Assembly (NCBI RefSeq): GCF_036090055.1
Contig: NZ_CP107970.1
Location: forward strand, 5,539,001-5,603,000
DNA: 64,000 bases
Source of the DNA: Nocardioides sp. NBC_00368
Lineage (GTDB): Bacteria; Actinomycetota; Actinomycetes; Propionibacteriales; Nocardioidaceae
Reading direction: 5' to 3'
This document shows, piece by piece, positions 8,212 to 15,894 of the stretch; the stretch's first letter is position 1; each line of letters opens with the position of its first letter. Made by a program: the position numbers and the translations under genes. Under the pieces are notes generated by a model, which worked only from the letters and a program-made list of their open reading frames with translations, was not told the origin of the DNA and ran no database searches.

Positions 8212-8376
8212 ATGAACTTGCTTTACGAAGACCTGGCGCGCGCGCAAATGTCCGCGCGCCTGGGAGAGGCGCGTGAACTGCGGCGAGGCCACGCCCTCGT
8301 CAAGGCCGCTCGCCTGGGCCGCAAGGCCGAGCGAGCCGCCGTCCAGGCGAAGCTGGCTCTTGCCCGCGCGCTGTAA
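8212..8376 (+). CDS. Small basic conserved protein, 54 residues
   Basis: A short, Ala/Arg/Leu-rich, predicted all-helical protein (starts MNLLYEDLARAQMSARL). Proteins of this type are common as unannotated genes in Nocardioidaceae; I know no function. The ATG at 8212 is preceded by CGGAGC at Shine-Dalgarno distance. An in-frame ATG at 8182 would add ten residues but has a weaker ribosome-binding site. It lies downstream of whiB7 and ends at the terminator at 8428, so it may be the last gene of the whiB7 transcript. Confidence 0.6.
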   Translation: MNLLYEDLARAQMSARLGEARELRRGHALVKAARLGRKAERAAVQAKLALARAL

Positions 8377-8427
8377 GTCCCCCATGGGACACCAGACCCC
8401 ACCCCTCTGATCGCGGGTGTGGAAGAT

Positions 8428-8464
8428 GACCGGCCGGTCCGAGAAACCCTCGGACCGGCCGGTC
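8428..8464. terminator. Strong hairpin terminator
   Basis: A perfect 16-bp stem (8428-8443/8449-8464, GACCGGCC...CCGAG) with loop AAACC, followed by CTACCTTTT on the plus strand. It sits between convergent genes (the small protein and the cholesterol oxidase) and may serve both. Confidence 0.8.
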
Positions 8465-8494
8465 CTACCTTTTCCGGCACCTACCTCCGGCCGG

Positions 8495-10141
8495 TCAGAG
8501 GTCGGTGGCGATGATCCTCTCGATGTTCCGCTCCGCGAGGGCGGTGATCGTGACGAACGGGTTGACGCTCGTGTTGCCGGGGATGAGCGCGCCGTCGATG
8601 ACGTAGAGACCGTCATAGCCGTGCAGCCGGCCGTAGTTGTCCGTCGCCTTGTTCAGGACCGCACCGCCCAGCGGGTGGTAGGTCAGGTGGTCGCCCCAGA
8701 TCTTGTTCGTGCCGAACAGATCCGTGCGGTAGATCGTCCCTTCGGTCTTGTTGATCTTGTCGAAGATCGTCTTCGCCATCGTGATCGAGTCCTGCTTCCA
8801 CGCGGTCTGCCAGGACAGGTCGACCTTGCCGCTGGTCGGGTTGTAGCTGAACGCCGCCCGACGCTGGGTCTTGGTGATCGCGAGATAGAAGGATGCGAAC
8901 GTCTCGATACCGGTGGGCAACGGCGCGACCTCGGCGAAGGCGCCGCCGGCGTCCCAGTTGTCGATGCCGGAGCACGGGATCGTCGACTGCACGTCACCGG
9001 TCGGGTCCCACATGTGGTTGGCGCGTCCGACCATCACGTTGCCGTTGTCGCCCCAGCCCTGGCCGATCTCGCCGTTCAGCGCGGGCAGCGCGCCGGTCGC
9101 CTTCAGCTTCACCAGCAGCTTGCTCGTGCCGACGCTGCCGGCCGCGAAGAACACCTTGCCCGCGTTGACCGTCTTCGTCGCCACCACGTCGCCGGTGGTG
9201 TTGATCTGTTCCAGGACGACGTCGTACCCACCGGACGCGGCGGGCCGGACCGACGTGGCTCGGTGCAGCGAGGAGATCGTGACCTTCCCGGTGGCGGCTG
9301 CCTGAGCGAGGTAGGTCTTCGGCAGCGTCCTCTTGCCGTGGTTGTTGCCGTAGATGACCTCCTGGGCCAGGGCCGACTTCGGGACGCTGCCGTTGTCCTC
9401 GGCCACCATGTAGTTCCAGTCGTAGACGTCCGGGACGAACGTCCACGCGAAACCCGAGCGCTGAGCGTGCTTCCGGCCCACGCGGGAGTACTGGTAGTAC
9501 GAGGTCCGTTCGAACCAGTCGGGGTCGACCGATCCGACGCCGAGGGCGGCATTGGCGCGCGGGTAGTAGGTCGAGTACATCTCCGCGGCATCCACCGAGG
9601 GCAGGATGGTTCCGAAGTTCTCCCGCTTCGGGGTGACGGCCATGCCTCCGTTGACGAGCGAGCCGCCACCGACTCCTCGTCCCTGGTAGACGGAGATGCC
9701 GGCGAAGTCCTCGGCGTCCAGGATGCCGGCGTACTTCGGGACGTCCTTGTCGATGGGGAACCCCAGGAAGTTGCTGAGCGGCTGTTTGGTCCGGGTCCGC
9801 ATCCAGAAGGACCGATAGTCCGGAGCGCTCACCTTCGGATGGATCTTGCCGTCCGGGCCGGGCGCGACCGTGGCCCAGTCCTGGCCCATCTCGACCATGT
9901 GGACGTTGATGCCGGCCTGGGCCAGACGCAGGGCCGCGACCGAGCCGCCGTAGCCGGTGCCGATGACCAGCACCGGCACCTGCGCGCCGTTGCCGATCGA
10001 CGATGCGGCTGCTGACGCCCACGTCGGGCTGGTTCCGAATGCTCCTCCCAGCATCCCGACCCCAGCCAGCGAGCCCGCGCCGAGCACGAATCCCCGGCGC
10101 GAGAGCCCGCGCGACCGGTCGTGTCGTGGTGTGTTGCTCAA
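8495..10141 (-). CDS. choA: Secreted cholesterol oxidase (GMC-type flavoenzyme)
   Basis: 548 residues from the TTG start. It carries a twin-arginine signal (R15-R16 in SRRGFVLGAG, hydrophobic stretch, AxA near residue 42-45) and the FAD-binding G61-T-G-Y-G-G with VEMGQDW at the strand-2 end. The class I cholesterol oxidase C-terminus is present, with an active-site His in LTYHPLGGAV and an Asn in NTSVNPFVT. These enzymes oxidise and isomerise 3-beta-hydroxysterols to 3-ketosteroids with O2. The TTG at 10141 has GGGAGG five bases upstream; an ATG at 10159 lacks one. A KstR-type palindrome lies 28 bases upstream, shared with the divergent genes, suggesting induction by sterol catabolites. Confidence 0.9.
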   Translation of the reverse strand: MSNTPRHDRSRGLSRRGFVLGAGSLAGVGMLGGAFGTSPTWASAAASSIGNGAQVPVLVIGTGYGGSVAALRLAQAGINVHMVEMGQDWATVAPGPDGKIHPKVSAPDYRSFWMRTRTKQPLSNFLGFPIDKDVPKYAGILDAEDFAGISVYQGRGVGGGSLVNGGMAVTPKRENFGTILPSVDAAEMYSTYYPRANAALGVGSVDPDWFERTSYYQYSRVGRKHAQRSGFAWTFVPDVYDWNYMVAEDNGSVPKSALAQEVIYGNNHGKRTLPKTYLAQAAATGKVTISSLHRATSVRPAASGGYDVVLEQINTTGDVVATKTVNAGKVFFAAGSVGTSKLLVKLKATGALPALNGEIGQGWGDNGNVMVGRANHMWDPTGDVQSTIPCSGIDNWDAGGAFAEVAPLPTGIETFASFYLAITKTQRRAAFSYNPTSGKVDLSWQTAWKQDSITMAKTIFDKINKTEGTIYRTDLFGTNKIWGDHLTYHPLGGAVLNKATDNYGRLHGYDGLYVIDGALIPGNTSVNPFVTITALAERNIERIIATDL

Positions 10142-10168
10142 GATGACCTCCCTTTTCATCACTGATTG

Positions 10169-10184
10169 CTAGAACATGTTCTAG
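10169..10184. promoter_or_regulatory. KstR-type operator palindrome
   Basis: CTAGAACATGTTCTAG is a perfect 16-bp palindrome. Its inner part (10170-10183) matches the published KstR consensus TnnAACnnGTTnnA at every fixed position. It lies in the divergent promoter between the cholesterol oxidase and the reductase/CMD pair. No kstR gene is in the window, so the regulator would act in trans. Confidence 0.8.
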
Positions 10185-10243
10185 TATGCCGGTGGGGGTG
10201 TCAGGGGTTTCGCAACATTCACGCAGAGCGACAGGGAGGTCGC

Positions 10244-11344
10244 ATGGTCACCGCATGCGTATGGGGCACGGGAAACATCGGTCGACTCGCCATCCGGGCC
10301 GTCGACGCACATCCACGACTCGAGCTCACCGATGTGCTCGTCCACGACCCGGCGAAGGTCGGTCGCGACGCGGGTGATCTCGGAGAGGTCGGCCGTGACC
10401 TCGGCGTCGCCGCCACCGACGACATCGACGCGGTGCTCGCGACGCGCCCGGAGGCCATCGTGTACGCCGCGTCCGGCGACATCCGTCCGGACGAGGCCCT
10501 CGCTGACATCGTGCGAGCGCTCCGGTCCGGCGCCGTGGTCGTCACGCCCGCGCTCTACGCGCTGTACGACCAGCGCAACGCTCCGGCGGAGATGCGTGAG
10601 CCGGTGCTGGCCGCGATCGCCGAGGGCGGCGGGTCACTCCTGGTCTCGGGGGTCGACCCGGGCTGGGCGAACGACGTGCTGCCGCTGCTGGTCAGCGGTC
10701 TGGGCAGCACCGTCGACGTTGTCCGGTGCCAGGAGATCTTCGACTACTCCACCTACGACCAGCCCGACTCCGTCCGCTATCTCGTCGGAATGGGCCAGCC
10801 GATGGACTACGACGCCCCGATGCTCGCCGAGACCGTGCCGACCATGGTGTGGGGCGGCCAGGTCAGGCTGATCGCCCGCGGGCTCGAGGTCGAGCTCGAC
10901 GAGATCCGGGAGACGGTCGAGCGGCTGCCACTTGACGAGACCGTGACGACCGCGTCGATGGGGGAGTTCGAGAAGGGCACCCAAGGTGCGGTGCGCTTCG
11001 AGGTCCAGGGGATCGTCGGCGGCGAGCCGCTCATCGTCGTCGAGCACGTCACCCGCATCCATCCCTCGTGTGCCCCGCACTGGCCGACGCCGCCCGACGG
11101 CGACGGCGCCCACCGGGTGATCATCGAGGGCGACCCGCGGATCGAGGTGACGGTCGAGGCGACCGACAAGGGCGGCAACCGAGCAGCGGGCGGAAACGCG
11201 ACCGCGGTCGGACGGCTGGTCGGCGCGATCGAATGGCTCATCGACGCAGGCCCTGGACTCTACGACGCGCTGGATGTTCCGCTGCGCCCGGCGACCGGCA
11301 GGCTCGGTGCGGCCAAGGCCGTCCAGGAAGGTGTGAACGCATGA
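10244..11344 (+). CDS. DapB-N-like NAD(P)-dependent reductase/dehydrogenase
   Basis: 366 residues. The N-terminus VWGTGNIGRLAIRAV is a Rossmann dinucleotide-binding turn of the dihydrodipicolinate-reductase N-terminal type, with a downstream YAASGD segment. Members of this group in steroid- and amine-degrading actinobacteria are annotated as dihydrodipicolinate reductase or 2,4-diaminopentanoate dehydrogenase-like, but true DapB motifs are absent and the substrate is unknown. The ATG at 10244 follows GGGAGG. Its stop overlaps the next start (ATGA), so the two are translationally coupled. The shared KstR-like operator suggests a role in sterol metabolism (inference). Confidence 0.75.
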   Translation: MVTACVWGTGNIGRLAIRAVDAHPRLELTDVLVHDPAKVGRDAGDLGEVGRDLGVAATDDIDAVLATRPEAIVYAASGDIRPDEALADIVRALRSGAVVVTPALYALYDQRNAPAEMREPVLAAIAEGGGSLLVSGVDPGWANDVLPLLVSGLGSTVDVVRCQEIFDYSTYDQPDSVRYLVGMGQPMDYDAPMLAETVPTMVWGGQVRLIARGLEVELDEIRETVERLPLDETVTTASMGEFEKGTQGAVRFEVQGIVGGEPLIVVEHVTRIHPSCAPHWPTPPDGDGAHRVIIEGDPRIEVTVEATDKGGNRAAGGNATAVGRLVGAIEWLIDAGPGLYDALDVPLRPATGRLGAAKAVQEGVNA

Positions 11345-11823
11345 TCATCGACGTCCCCGAAGGGCAGGACCCGATCGCGTACGTCTGGGGCCAGATGGTG
11401 CCCGGGATCGGCCCGGCCGCGGCCGGTCTCTCGCTCGCGGTCTACGAGCACACCACGCTCGGGCTCCGCGAGTTCGAGGCCGCCCGGCTGCGGATCGCGC
11501 AGATCAACGGCTGCGTGTTCTGCCTCGACTGGCGCACCGAACGTGACGGCCAGAAGGTCGAGGAGTCGTTCGCCGAGGCGGTGGAGGAATGGCGTACGAC
11601 GGACGCGTTCGACGACCGCACGCGGCTTGCCGCGGAGTACGCGGAGCGCTACGCGAGCGACCACCACGGGATCGACCAGGCCTTCTGGGACCGGATGTCG
11701 GCCCACTACACCGATGCCGAGATCGTCGAGCTGAGCATGTGCCTCGGGTCCTGGCTGGCCTTCGGCCGGCTCAACCACGTCCTGGGTCTCGACACCGCCT
11801 GCATGCTGCCTGTCCGGAGGTAA
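11341..11823 (+). CDS. Carboxymuconolactone decarboxylase/AhpD-like protein
   Basis: 160 residues with an AhpD-type C-x2-C redox motif in NGCVFCLDW (about residues 59-62), preceded by the family's EFEAARLRIAQ helix. Such proteins act as disulfide reductases or as small lyases; CMD genes often accompany sterol and aromatic catabolism. The start overlaps the preceding stop codon. The precise reaction is unknown. It is predicted to belong to the KstR-like-controlled two-gene operon. Confidence 0.8.
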   Translation: MIIDVPEGQDPIAYVWGQMVPGIGPAAAGLSLAVYEHTTLGLREFEAARLRIAQINGCVFCLDWRTERDGQKVEESFAEAVEEWRTTDAFDDRTRLAAEYAERYASDHHGIDQAFWDRMSAHYTDAEIVELSMCLGSWLAFGRLNHVLGLDTACMLPVRR

Positions 11824-11890
11824 CACGGCCCTGACAATCAGGTGATGCAGAATTTCGGTGTTGCGCCCTCTGAACCGCAGGATTTCGACC

Positions 11891-11902
11891 TATCGTTGAG
11901 GC
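11891..11902 (+). promoter_or_regulatory. -10 element of a leaderless small gene
   Basis: TATCGT (11891-11896) lies six bases before the ATG at 11903. Only TGAGGC lies between, too close to act as an efficient Shine-Dalgarno, so a leaderless mRNA is likely. Confidence 0.45.
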
Positions 11903-12067
11903 ATGAAGACCTGCGATTTCTGCGGATGCTACGAGGCCGACCCCAACCGCCTCCTCGCATGGACCACCGCGGTTGAGCGTGGGCGTGCGAAGTCGTTCTG
12001 CGAGGCCTGCTCGCGACGTCACGTGCGCTCCATGGAAGCCAAGCTCGACTCCGACTGGTGGGCCTGA
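11903..12067 (+). CDS. Small zinc-ribbon-like protein, 54 residues
   Basis: The short protein starts MKTCDFCGCYEADPN and contains two Cys pairs, C4-x2-C7 and C33-x2-C36 (SFCEACSRRH), which can form a four-Cys zinc site. The tail is basic then Trp-rich (DSDWWA). Codon use is typical of the genome (GC at third positions). Similar tiny two-CxxC proteins are common in actinobacteria without known roles. It stands alone between the CMD gene and argS. Confidence 0.65.
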   Translation: MKTCDFCGCYEADPNRLLAWTTAVERGRAKSFCEACSRRHVRSMEAKLDSDWWA

Positions 12068-12237
12068 GACACCAGGAGGTCACGCGCGCGGACGACGCCT
12101 GCTGCGCGCCACCCCAGCACGCACCCGGCGGCGTTGTCGTCGGTCGACGGCCAACACCGGGCCGCCTCCCTCCTCCGCCTTGCCGGGCACGCACTGGATC
12201 GGCGCTCGCGACGCCGTCGCCGGCGCGCGTGACCTCC

Positions 12238-13968
12238 TCACATCCGTTGTGGCGCCTCGATGCCGAGGAGCCCGAGTCCCTCTGACAGCACTCGCCGGGT
12301 CACCTCGCACAACGCGAGCCGGGTCTGCCTGACCTCACCGTCCGCCTTGAGCACGGGACAGTTCTCGTAGAAGGTGGTCAGCGCGGTCGCCAGACCGTAG
12401 AGGTACGCCGTGAGGTGATGCGGCTCCAAGGTGTCCGCGACCTTGGCGACCACGGCTGCGAAACCGGCCAACTCCAGCGCGAGCCGCTGCTCGGCCGCGT
12501 GGGACAGGCTGCCGACGGCGCGATGTCCTGAGCTCGTCGAAGGGTACGTCTGCTGCGGTGCCCGCGTGAGGATGCTGCACACCCGGGCGTGGGCGTACTG
12601 CAGATACGGGCCGGTCTCGCCGGTGGTGGCCGACATCCGGGCGACGTCGAAGACATAGTCCCGGGCCAGGTGGTTGGAGAGGTCGGCGTACTTCACGGCG
12701 GCGTTGGCCACGGCGCGTACGACCTCGGGATTGTCGTAGCGCGCGGCGACGGCCTCCTCGGCGTCGTCGAGGAGCGAGGTGAGCGTGACCGTCTCGCCCG
12801 AACGGGTCTTGAAGGGGCGGCCGTCGGGACCGAGCACGGTGCCGAAGCTGATGTGCTGGACCTCCACCGAGTCGGGCAGCCAGCCGGCGGCGCGAGCGAC
12901 GGCGAAGACCATGTCGAAGTGGTGGCTCTGCCGGTGGTCGACCACGTAGACGACCCGGTCGACCGCCAGATCGTCGACCCGATGCCGGATCGTGGCGAGG
13001 TCGGTGGCGGCGTACCCGAACCCGCCGTCGGCCTTCCGCACGATCAACGGCAGCGGTGCGCCGTCGCGACCGGTGAAGCCGTCGGGGTAGACGACGAGGG
13101 CACCGGCCGACTCGGTCAGCAGACCCGATGCCCGAAGGTCGTCGACGACGCCGGGAAGCTGCGGGTTGTAGCGGCTCTCGCCGTCGAAGTCGTCCCTGGT
13201 CAGCAGTACGCCGAGCCGGCTGTAGGTGGCGTCGAACTCGGCCATCGAGGCGTCGACGAGCGCCTGCCAGAGCGCGAGCGTGGTCGGGTCGCCGGACTGC
13301 AGCGCGACCACCCGGCGCCGGGCGGAGCCGGCGAAGCCCGGGTCGTCGTCGAAACGCGCCTTGGCCCGCTGGTAGAGGGCGAGCAGCTCGCTCATCTCCA
13401 GGTCGGCGACGGCCGCGGGGTCATGGAGATCCTCACCGAGCAGCTCCTCGACCAGCATCCCGAACTGGGTGCCCCAGTCGCCGAGGTGGTTCTGCCGCAC
13501 CACCTCGTGGCCGGCGTAGGCCAGCACCCTGGCCAGGGCGTCGCCGATGACCGTGGAACGCAGGTGGCCGACGTGCATCTGCTTGGCGACGTTGGGGGAG
13601 GAGTAGTCGACGACGACCCGTTGCGGTGCCGCCGGTGTGGGGACGCCCAGGTGGGGGTCGGTCAGCAGGTCGCCGACGGCCTCGCCGAGGACGGCGGGGG
13701 ACCAGGTGAGGTTGAGGAACCCGGCGCCGGCCAGCTCGGCGGTGGCGAGATCGCCGAGGTGGACGGCATCGAGGAGGCGGGCGCCGATCTCCCGCGGGGC
13801 CAGGCCGAGCGGACCGGCCAGCCGCAGCGGGAGGTTGGACTGGAGGTGCCCGAACTCGGGCCGGGTGGCCGGGCGCAGCTCGGGATCGATGCCGGCGTAA
13901 GCGTCGCCGAAGCAGGTGACGACGGCGTTCTGAAGGTGTGCGGACAGGGCAAGGGTGTGCTCGTGCAC
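12238..13968 (-). CDS. argS: Arginyl-tRNA synthetase
   Basis: 576 residues. The N-terminal additional domain is followed by the class I signature SSPNVAKQMHVGHLRST (HIGH box as HVGH), the ArgS-specific QNHLGDWGTQFG and a DALR anticodon-binding domain at the C-terminus (YAHARVCSIL...). A canonical KMSKS is replaced by KTRSGETVTL, which is usual for bacterial ArgS. The GTG start is preceded by AGGA. One oddity is an insertion-like segment YPSTSSGHRAVG near residue ~480, encoded by a CCTGAGCTCGTCGAAGGG motif (12527-12544) that resembles a dispersed actinobacterial repeat. Confidence 0.92.
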   Translation of the reverse strand: MHEHTLALSAHLQNAVVTCFGDAYAGIDPELRPATRPEFGHLQSNLPLRLAGPLGLAPREIGARLLDAVHLGDLATAELAGAGFLNLTWSPAVLGEAVGDLLTDPHLGVPTPAAPQRVVVDYSSPNVAKQMHVGHLRSTVIGDALARVLAYAGHEVVRQNHLGDWGTQFGMLVEELLGEDLHDPAAVADLEMSELLALYQRAKARFDDDPGFAGSARRRVVALQSGDPTTLALWQALVDASMAEFDATYSRLGVLLTRDDFDGESRYNPQLPGVVDDLRASGLLTESAGALVVYPDGFTGRDGAPLPLIVRKADGGFGYAATDLATIRHRVDDLAVDRVVYVVDHRQSHHFDMVFAVARAAGWLPDSVEVQHISFGTVLGPDGRPFKTRSGETVTLTSLLDDAEEAVAARYDNPEVVRAVANAAVKYADLSNHLARDYVFDVARMSATTGETGPYLQYAHARVCSILTRAPQQTYPSTSSGHRAVGSLSHAAEQRLALELAGFAAVVAKVADTLEPHHLTAYLYGLATALTTFYENCPVLKADGEVRQTRLALCEVTRRVLSEGLGLLGIEAPQRM

Positions 13969-14093
13969 GAGAGGGTCCTAGGAGGTGAAGAGGGCAGGCT
14001 GACGCGAGGGCGGGGTCAGAGACCCATGCCTCGTCGTCGCAGCGCGCTCTTCGTGACCATGTCCGCAAGGGTGCCGGAGCTGCGAGTCGAAAA

Positions 14094-14867
14094 TCAAGCC
14101 GGTTCGCCCGTCTCCGCCCTCGCCGAGGCGATCAGGTCCCACGCGCAGCCGCAGTAGGGATGTCGCAGCCATGCTCGGACGGTGGGCTCGTCGTCGCGGG
14201 TGAGGATCACCGAGGTCGACCACGATGCCGGGGTGCGCCCGGCGAGGTAGGTGCGGGCGTCGCGTACGGCCCAGGAGAGCGCCAGCGACCGCAGCAGCGC
14301 ATCGCTCGGCACCTCGTTGCCGACGAGCTGGCTCACGACCACCGCCCGTCGGTCGTCCTCCTCGGCGAGAGTCGCGTCGACGCAACGCAGGCAGGCGGTG
14401 ACGCCGGGAACGACCAACGGGCCCACGGTCCAGGTGTCGGGGCCGCTCTCGACGACGAGGTGTGCCCGGCCCTCGCGCACCATCTCGTCGGTTCGCTCGC
14501 GGTGCAGCGGTCCCTCCGAGAGGAGGATCACGAGATCCGGGGCGCCGGAGGTCGCCCCGGGCGCCCCGATCAGCGCCCGTGCCGCCGAGACCATCGCCGG
14601 CGGTCCGTCGAAGCCGACCCGTGGTGGCGGCTCGCTGCGCTCGGCGTCGATCAGCAGTCCGGCGTTGGCGAGCTGCTGCATCGCATGCCGCCCGGGCAGA
14701 TGATCGGGCTCGGTCGCTCGGCCGGCGGCGAGGTCGGTCAGCAGGCGGCGTACCTCCACGCTGTCCTGCACGATCGCCCGCCGCGGCGGGTCGATGCCGA
14801 TCTGAAGTCGGGTCTCATCACGTCGTACGGCCACATACCCCGGCCGAATCCGGTAGCGCGTGCTCAT
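14094..14867 (-). CDS. ThiF/cyclodehydratase-like protein (Rv3196-like, orphan TOMM-domain)
   Basis: 257 residues from the ATG at 14867. The C-terminal half has the E1-like 'cyclodehydratase' pattern GPLVVPGVTACLRCVDATLAEED and a terminal Cys pair HPYCGCAWD. Together with the earlier CLRC this can bind zinc. Such domains bind leader peptides in thiazole/oxazole-modified microcin pathways, but no precursor or YcaO gene is nearby. Mycobacteria keep a protein I believe to be similar at the equivalent position between whiB7 and the DUF2342 gene. No clear Shine-Dalgarno is seen. Longer in-frame starts exist, so the N-terminus is uncertain; the function is unknown. Confidence 0.6.
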   Translation of the reverse strand: MSTRYRIRPGYVAVRRDETRLQIGIDPPRRAIVQDSVEVRRLLTDLAAGRATEPDHLPGRHAMQQLANAGLLIDAERSEPPPRVGFDGPPAMVSAARALIGAPGATSGAPDLVILLSEGPLHRERTDEMVREGRAHLVVESGPDTWTVGPLVVPGVTACLRCVDATLAEEDDRRAVVVSQLVGNEVPSDALLRSLALSWAVRDARTYLAGRTPASWSTSVILTRDDEPTVRAWLRHPYCGCAWDLIASARAETGEPA

Positions 14868-15206
14868 GCCAGGGAGTCTCACACCGCCCGAGATTCCCTG
14901 CATCAACAATCCACAGCCCCTGTGGATAACGTGCCGAGACGTCGCTCGCGTCGGTCGAGTCGGCACCAGCGTGACGCTTCGGCCGACGGGGCCGACGCCT
15001 CGGCAAAACGTGGCAGCGGCGCCGCCGGACTTGCCGGGGGCGCCGCCGCGAGTCGTGCACTGGTAGGTCTCGAGCTGCGCTGGGCTAGCGCTCCGGGAAG
15101 CGTGGATCTCGACCCGCTTCGCGGGTTCGCAGGCTCACCCGCTGCGCTCGCTCGATCCCCTCGCGTTGCGACCCCGCTCCTTCGTCGCGGGGTCGCAGGC
15201 TCGGGC

Positions 15207-15365
15207 TCAGGCCTTACCGAGGATGCGGTTGAGGTTGGTGCTGCAGACGGGGCAGACGGCCTTGGCCATCTTGGTGCCCTTGTCGTTCACCCGGATCTCA
15301 CCGGTCGCCTCGCGCTTCTCCTTGCACTTCACGCAGTAGAACTCGCCGCTCCAGGTCTCCGCCAT
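15207..15365 (-). CDS. DUF5679 small zinc-ribbon protein, 52 residues
   Basis: Starts MAETWSGEFYCVKCKEKRE and ends NLNRILGKA. Two CxxC knuckles (C11-x2-C14 and C38-x2-C41) define a zinc ribbon of the DUF5679 type that is widespread in actinobacteria. AAGGAGG lies five bases upstream of the ATG, giving a very convincing start. The function is unknown. Confidence 0.85.
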   Translation of the reverse strand: MAETWSGEFYCVKCKEKREATGEIRVNDKGTKMAKAVCPVCSTNLNRILGKA

Positions 15366-15894
15366 GACGGCCTCCTTGCCTATGTGTAACTGGTCGTCGC
15401 GACGGGGTTGTCAGGGAAGCCCGTCGGAAGCTCGTCATGACGAGCCGACTCGACCCTACGACACGCGGCGCTTTCTGCGGCAACACGGGCTGTCGAGCGA
15501 GTGTCGGCGTGTTGGCGTCATACCGGGGGATTCTGGGGTTTCGAGGACGCATCGAAGGTCTGTCGAAGGCTCCCGCGACGTCGGGGAGGCGACCCGAAAA
15601 CTGGAGGGACCCCCGGTGCCTGGATCGTCCTTCGCCTTCCCCTTGCGAAGGCCGTCCGGCGGCGCCGGGGGTCCCACTGACATCGAACTTAAAGAGGATG
15701 TGGGAGCCCGTCAACGTCCGACTCCGCGAGCCTTGTGGACAAGATGTGGACAACCCCGCTTTGCTTGGGGACAGCCGGTGGAAGACATGCCCGTTCCTGT
15801 GGGTAACCAGGGTGAACGGATGGAGAATGATCGGTTGAATACAGACTGTGACCTGCGAAAATCATTCTCCACCGGCTGTGGAGGAGAAAAATAG
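15366..15894. other. Gene-free, highly structured leader region
   Basis: No gene is supported here. It contains a long hairpin, GGGACCCCCGGTGCC (15606-15620) against GGCGCCGGGGGTCCC (15661-15675, one mismatch), with an inner CCTTCGC/GCGAAGG stem (15629-15635/15645-15651). Closer to the next gene it has two competing helices. GGAGAATGAT/ATCATTCTCC (15822-15831/15861-15870) competes with CTCCAC/GTGGAG (15867-15872/15878-15883), and the latter covers a Shine-Dalgarno-like GGAGGAG. Confidence 0.6.

Noticed and set aside
14094..14867. A thiazole/oxazole-modified microcin cluster
   Set aside because: Only one cyclodehydratase-like protein is present; there is no YcaO, dehydrogenase or precursor gene within the window.
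14909..15760. A replication origin from DnaA-box-like words (TGTGGATAA at 14921-14929, GTGGACAA near 15735)
   Set aside because: Only one perfect box and scattered imperfect ones are seen, and neither dnaA nor dnaN nor an AT-rich unwinding region is present.
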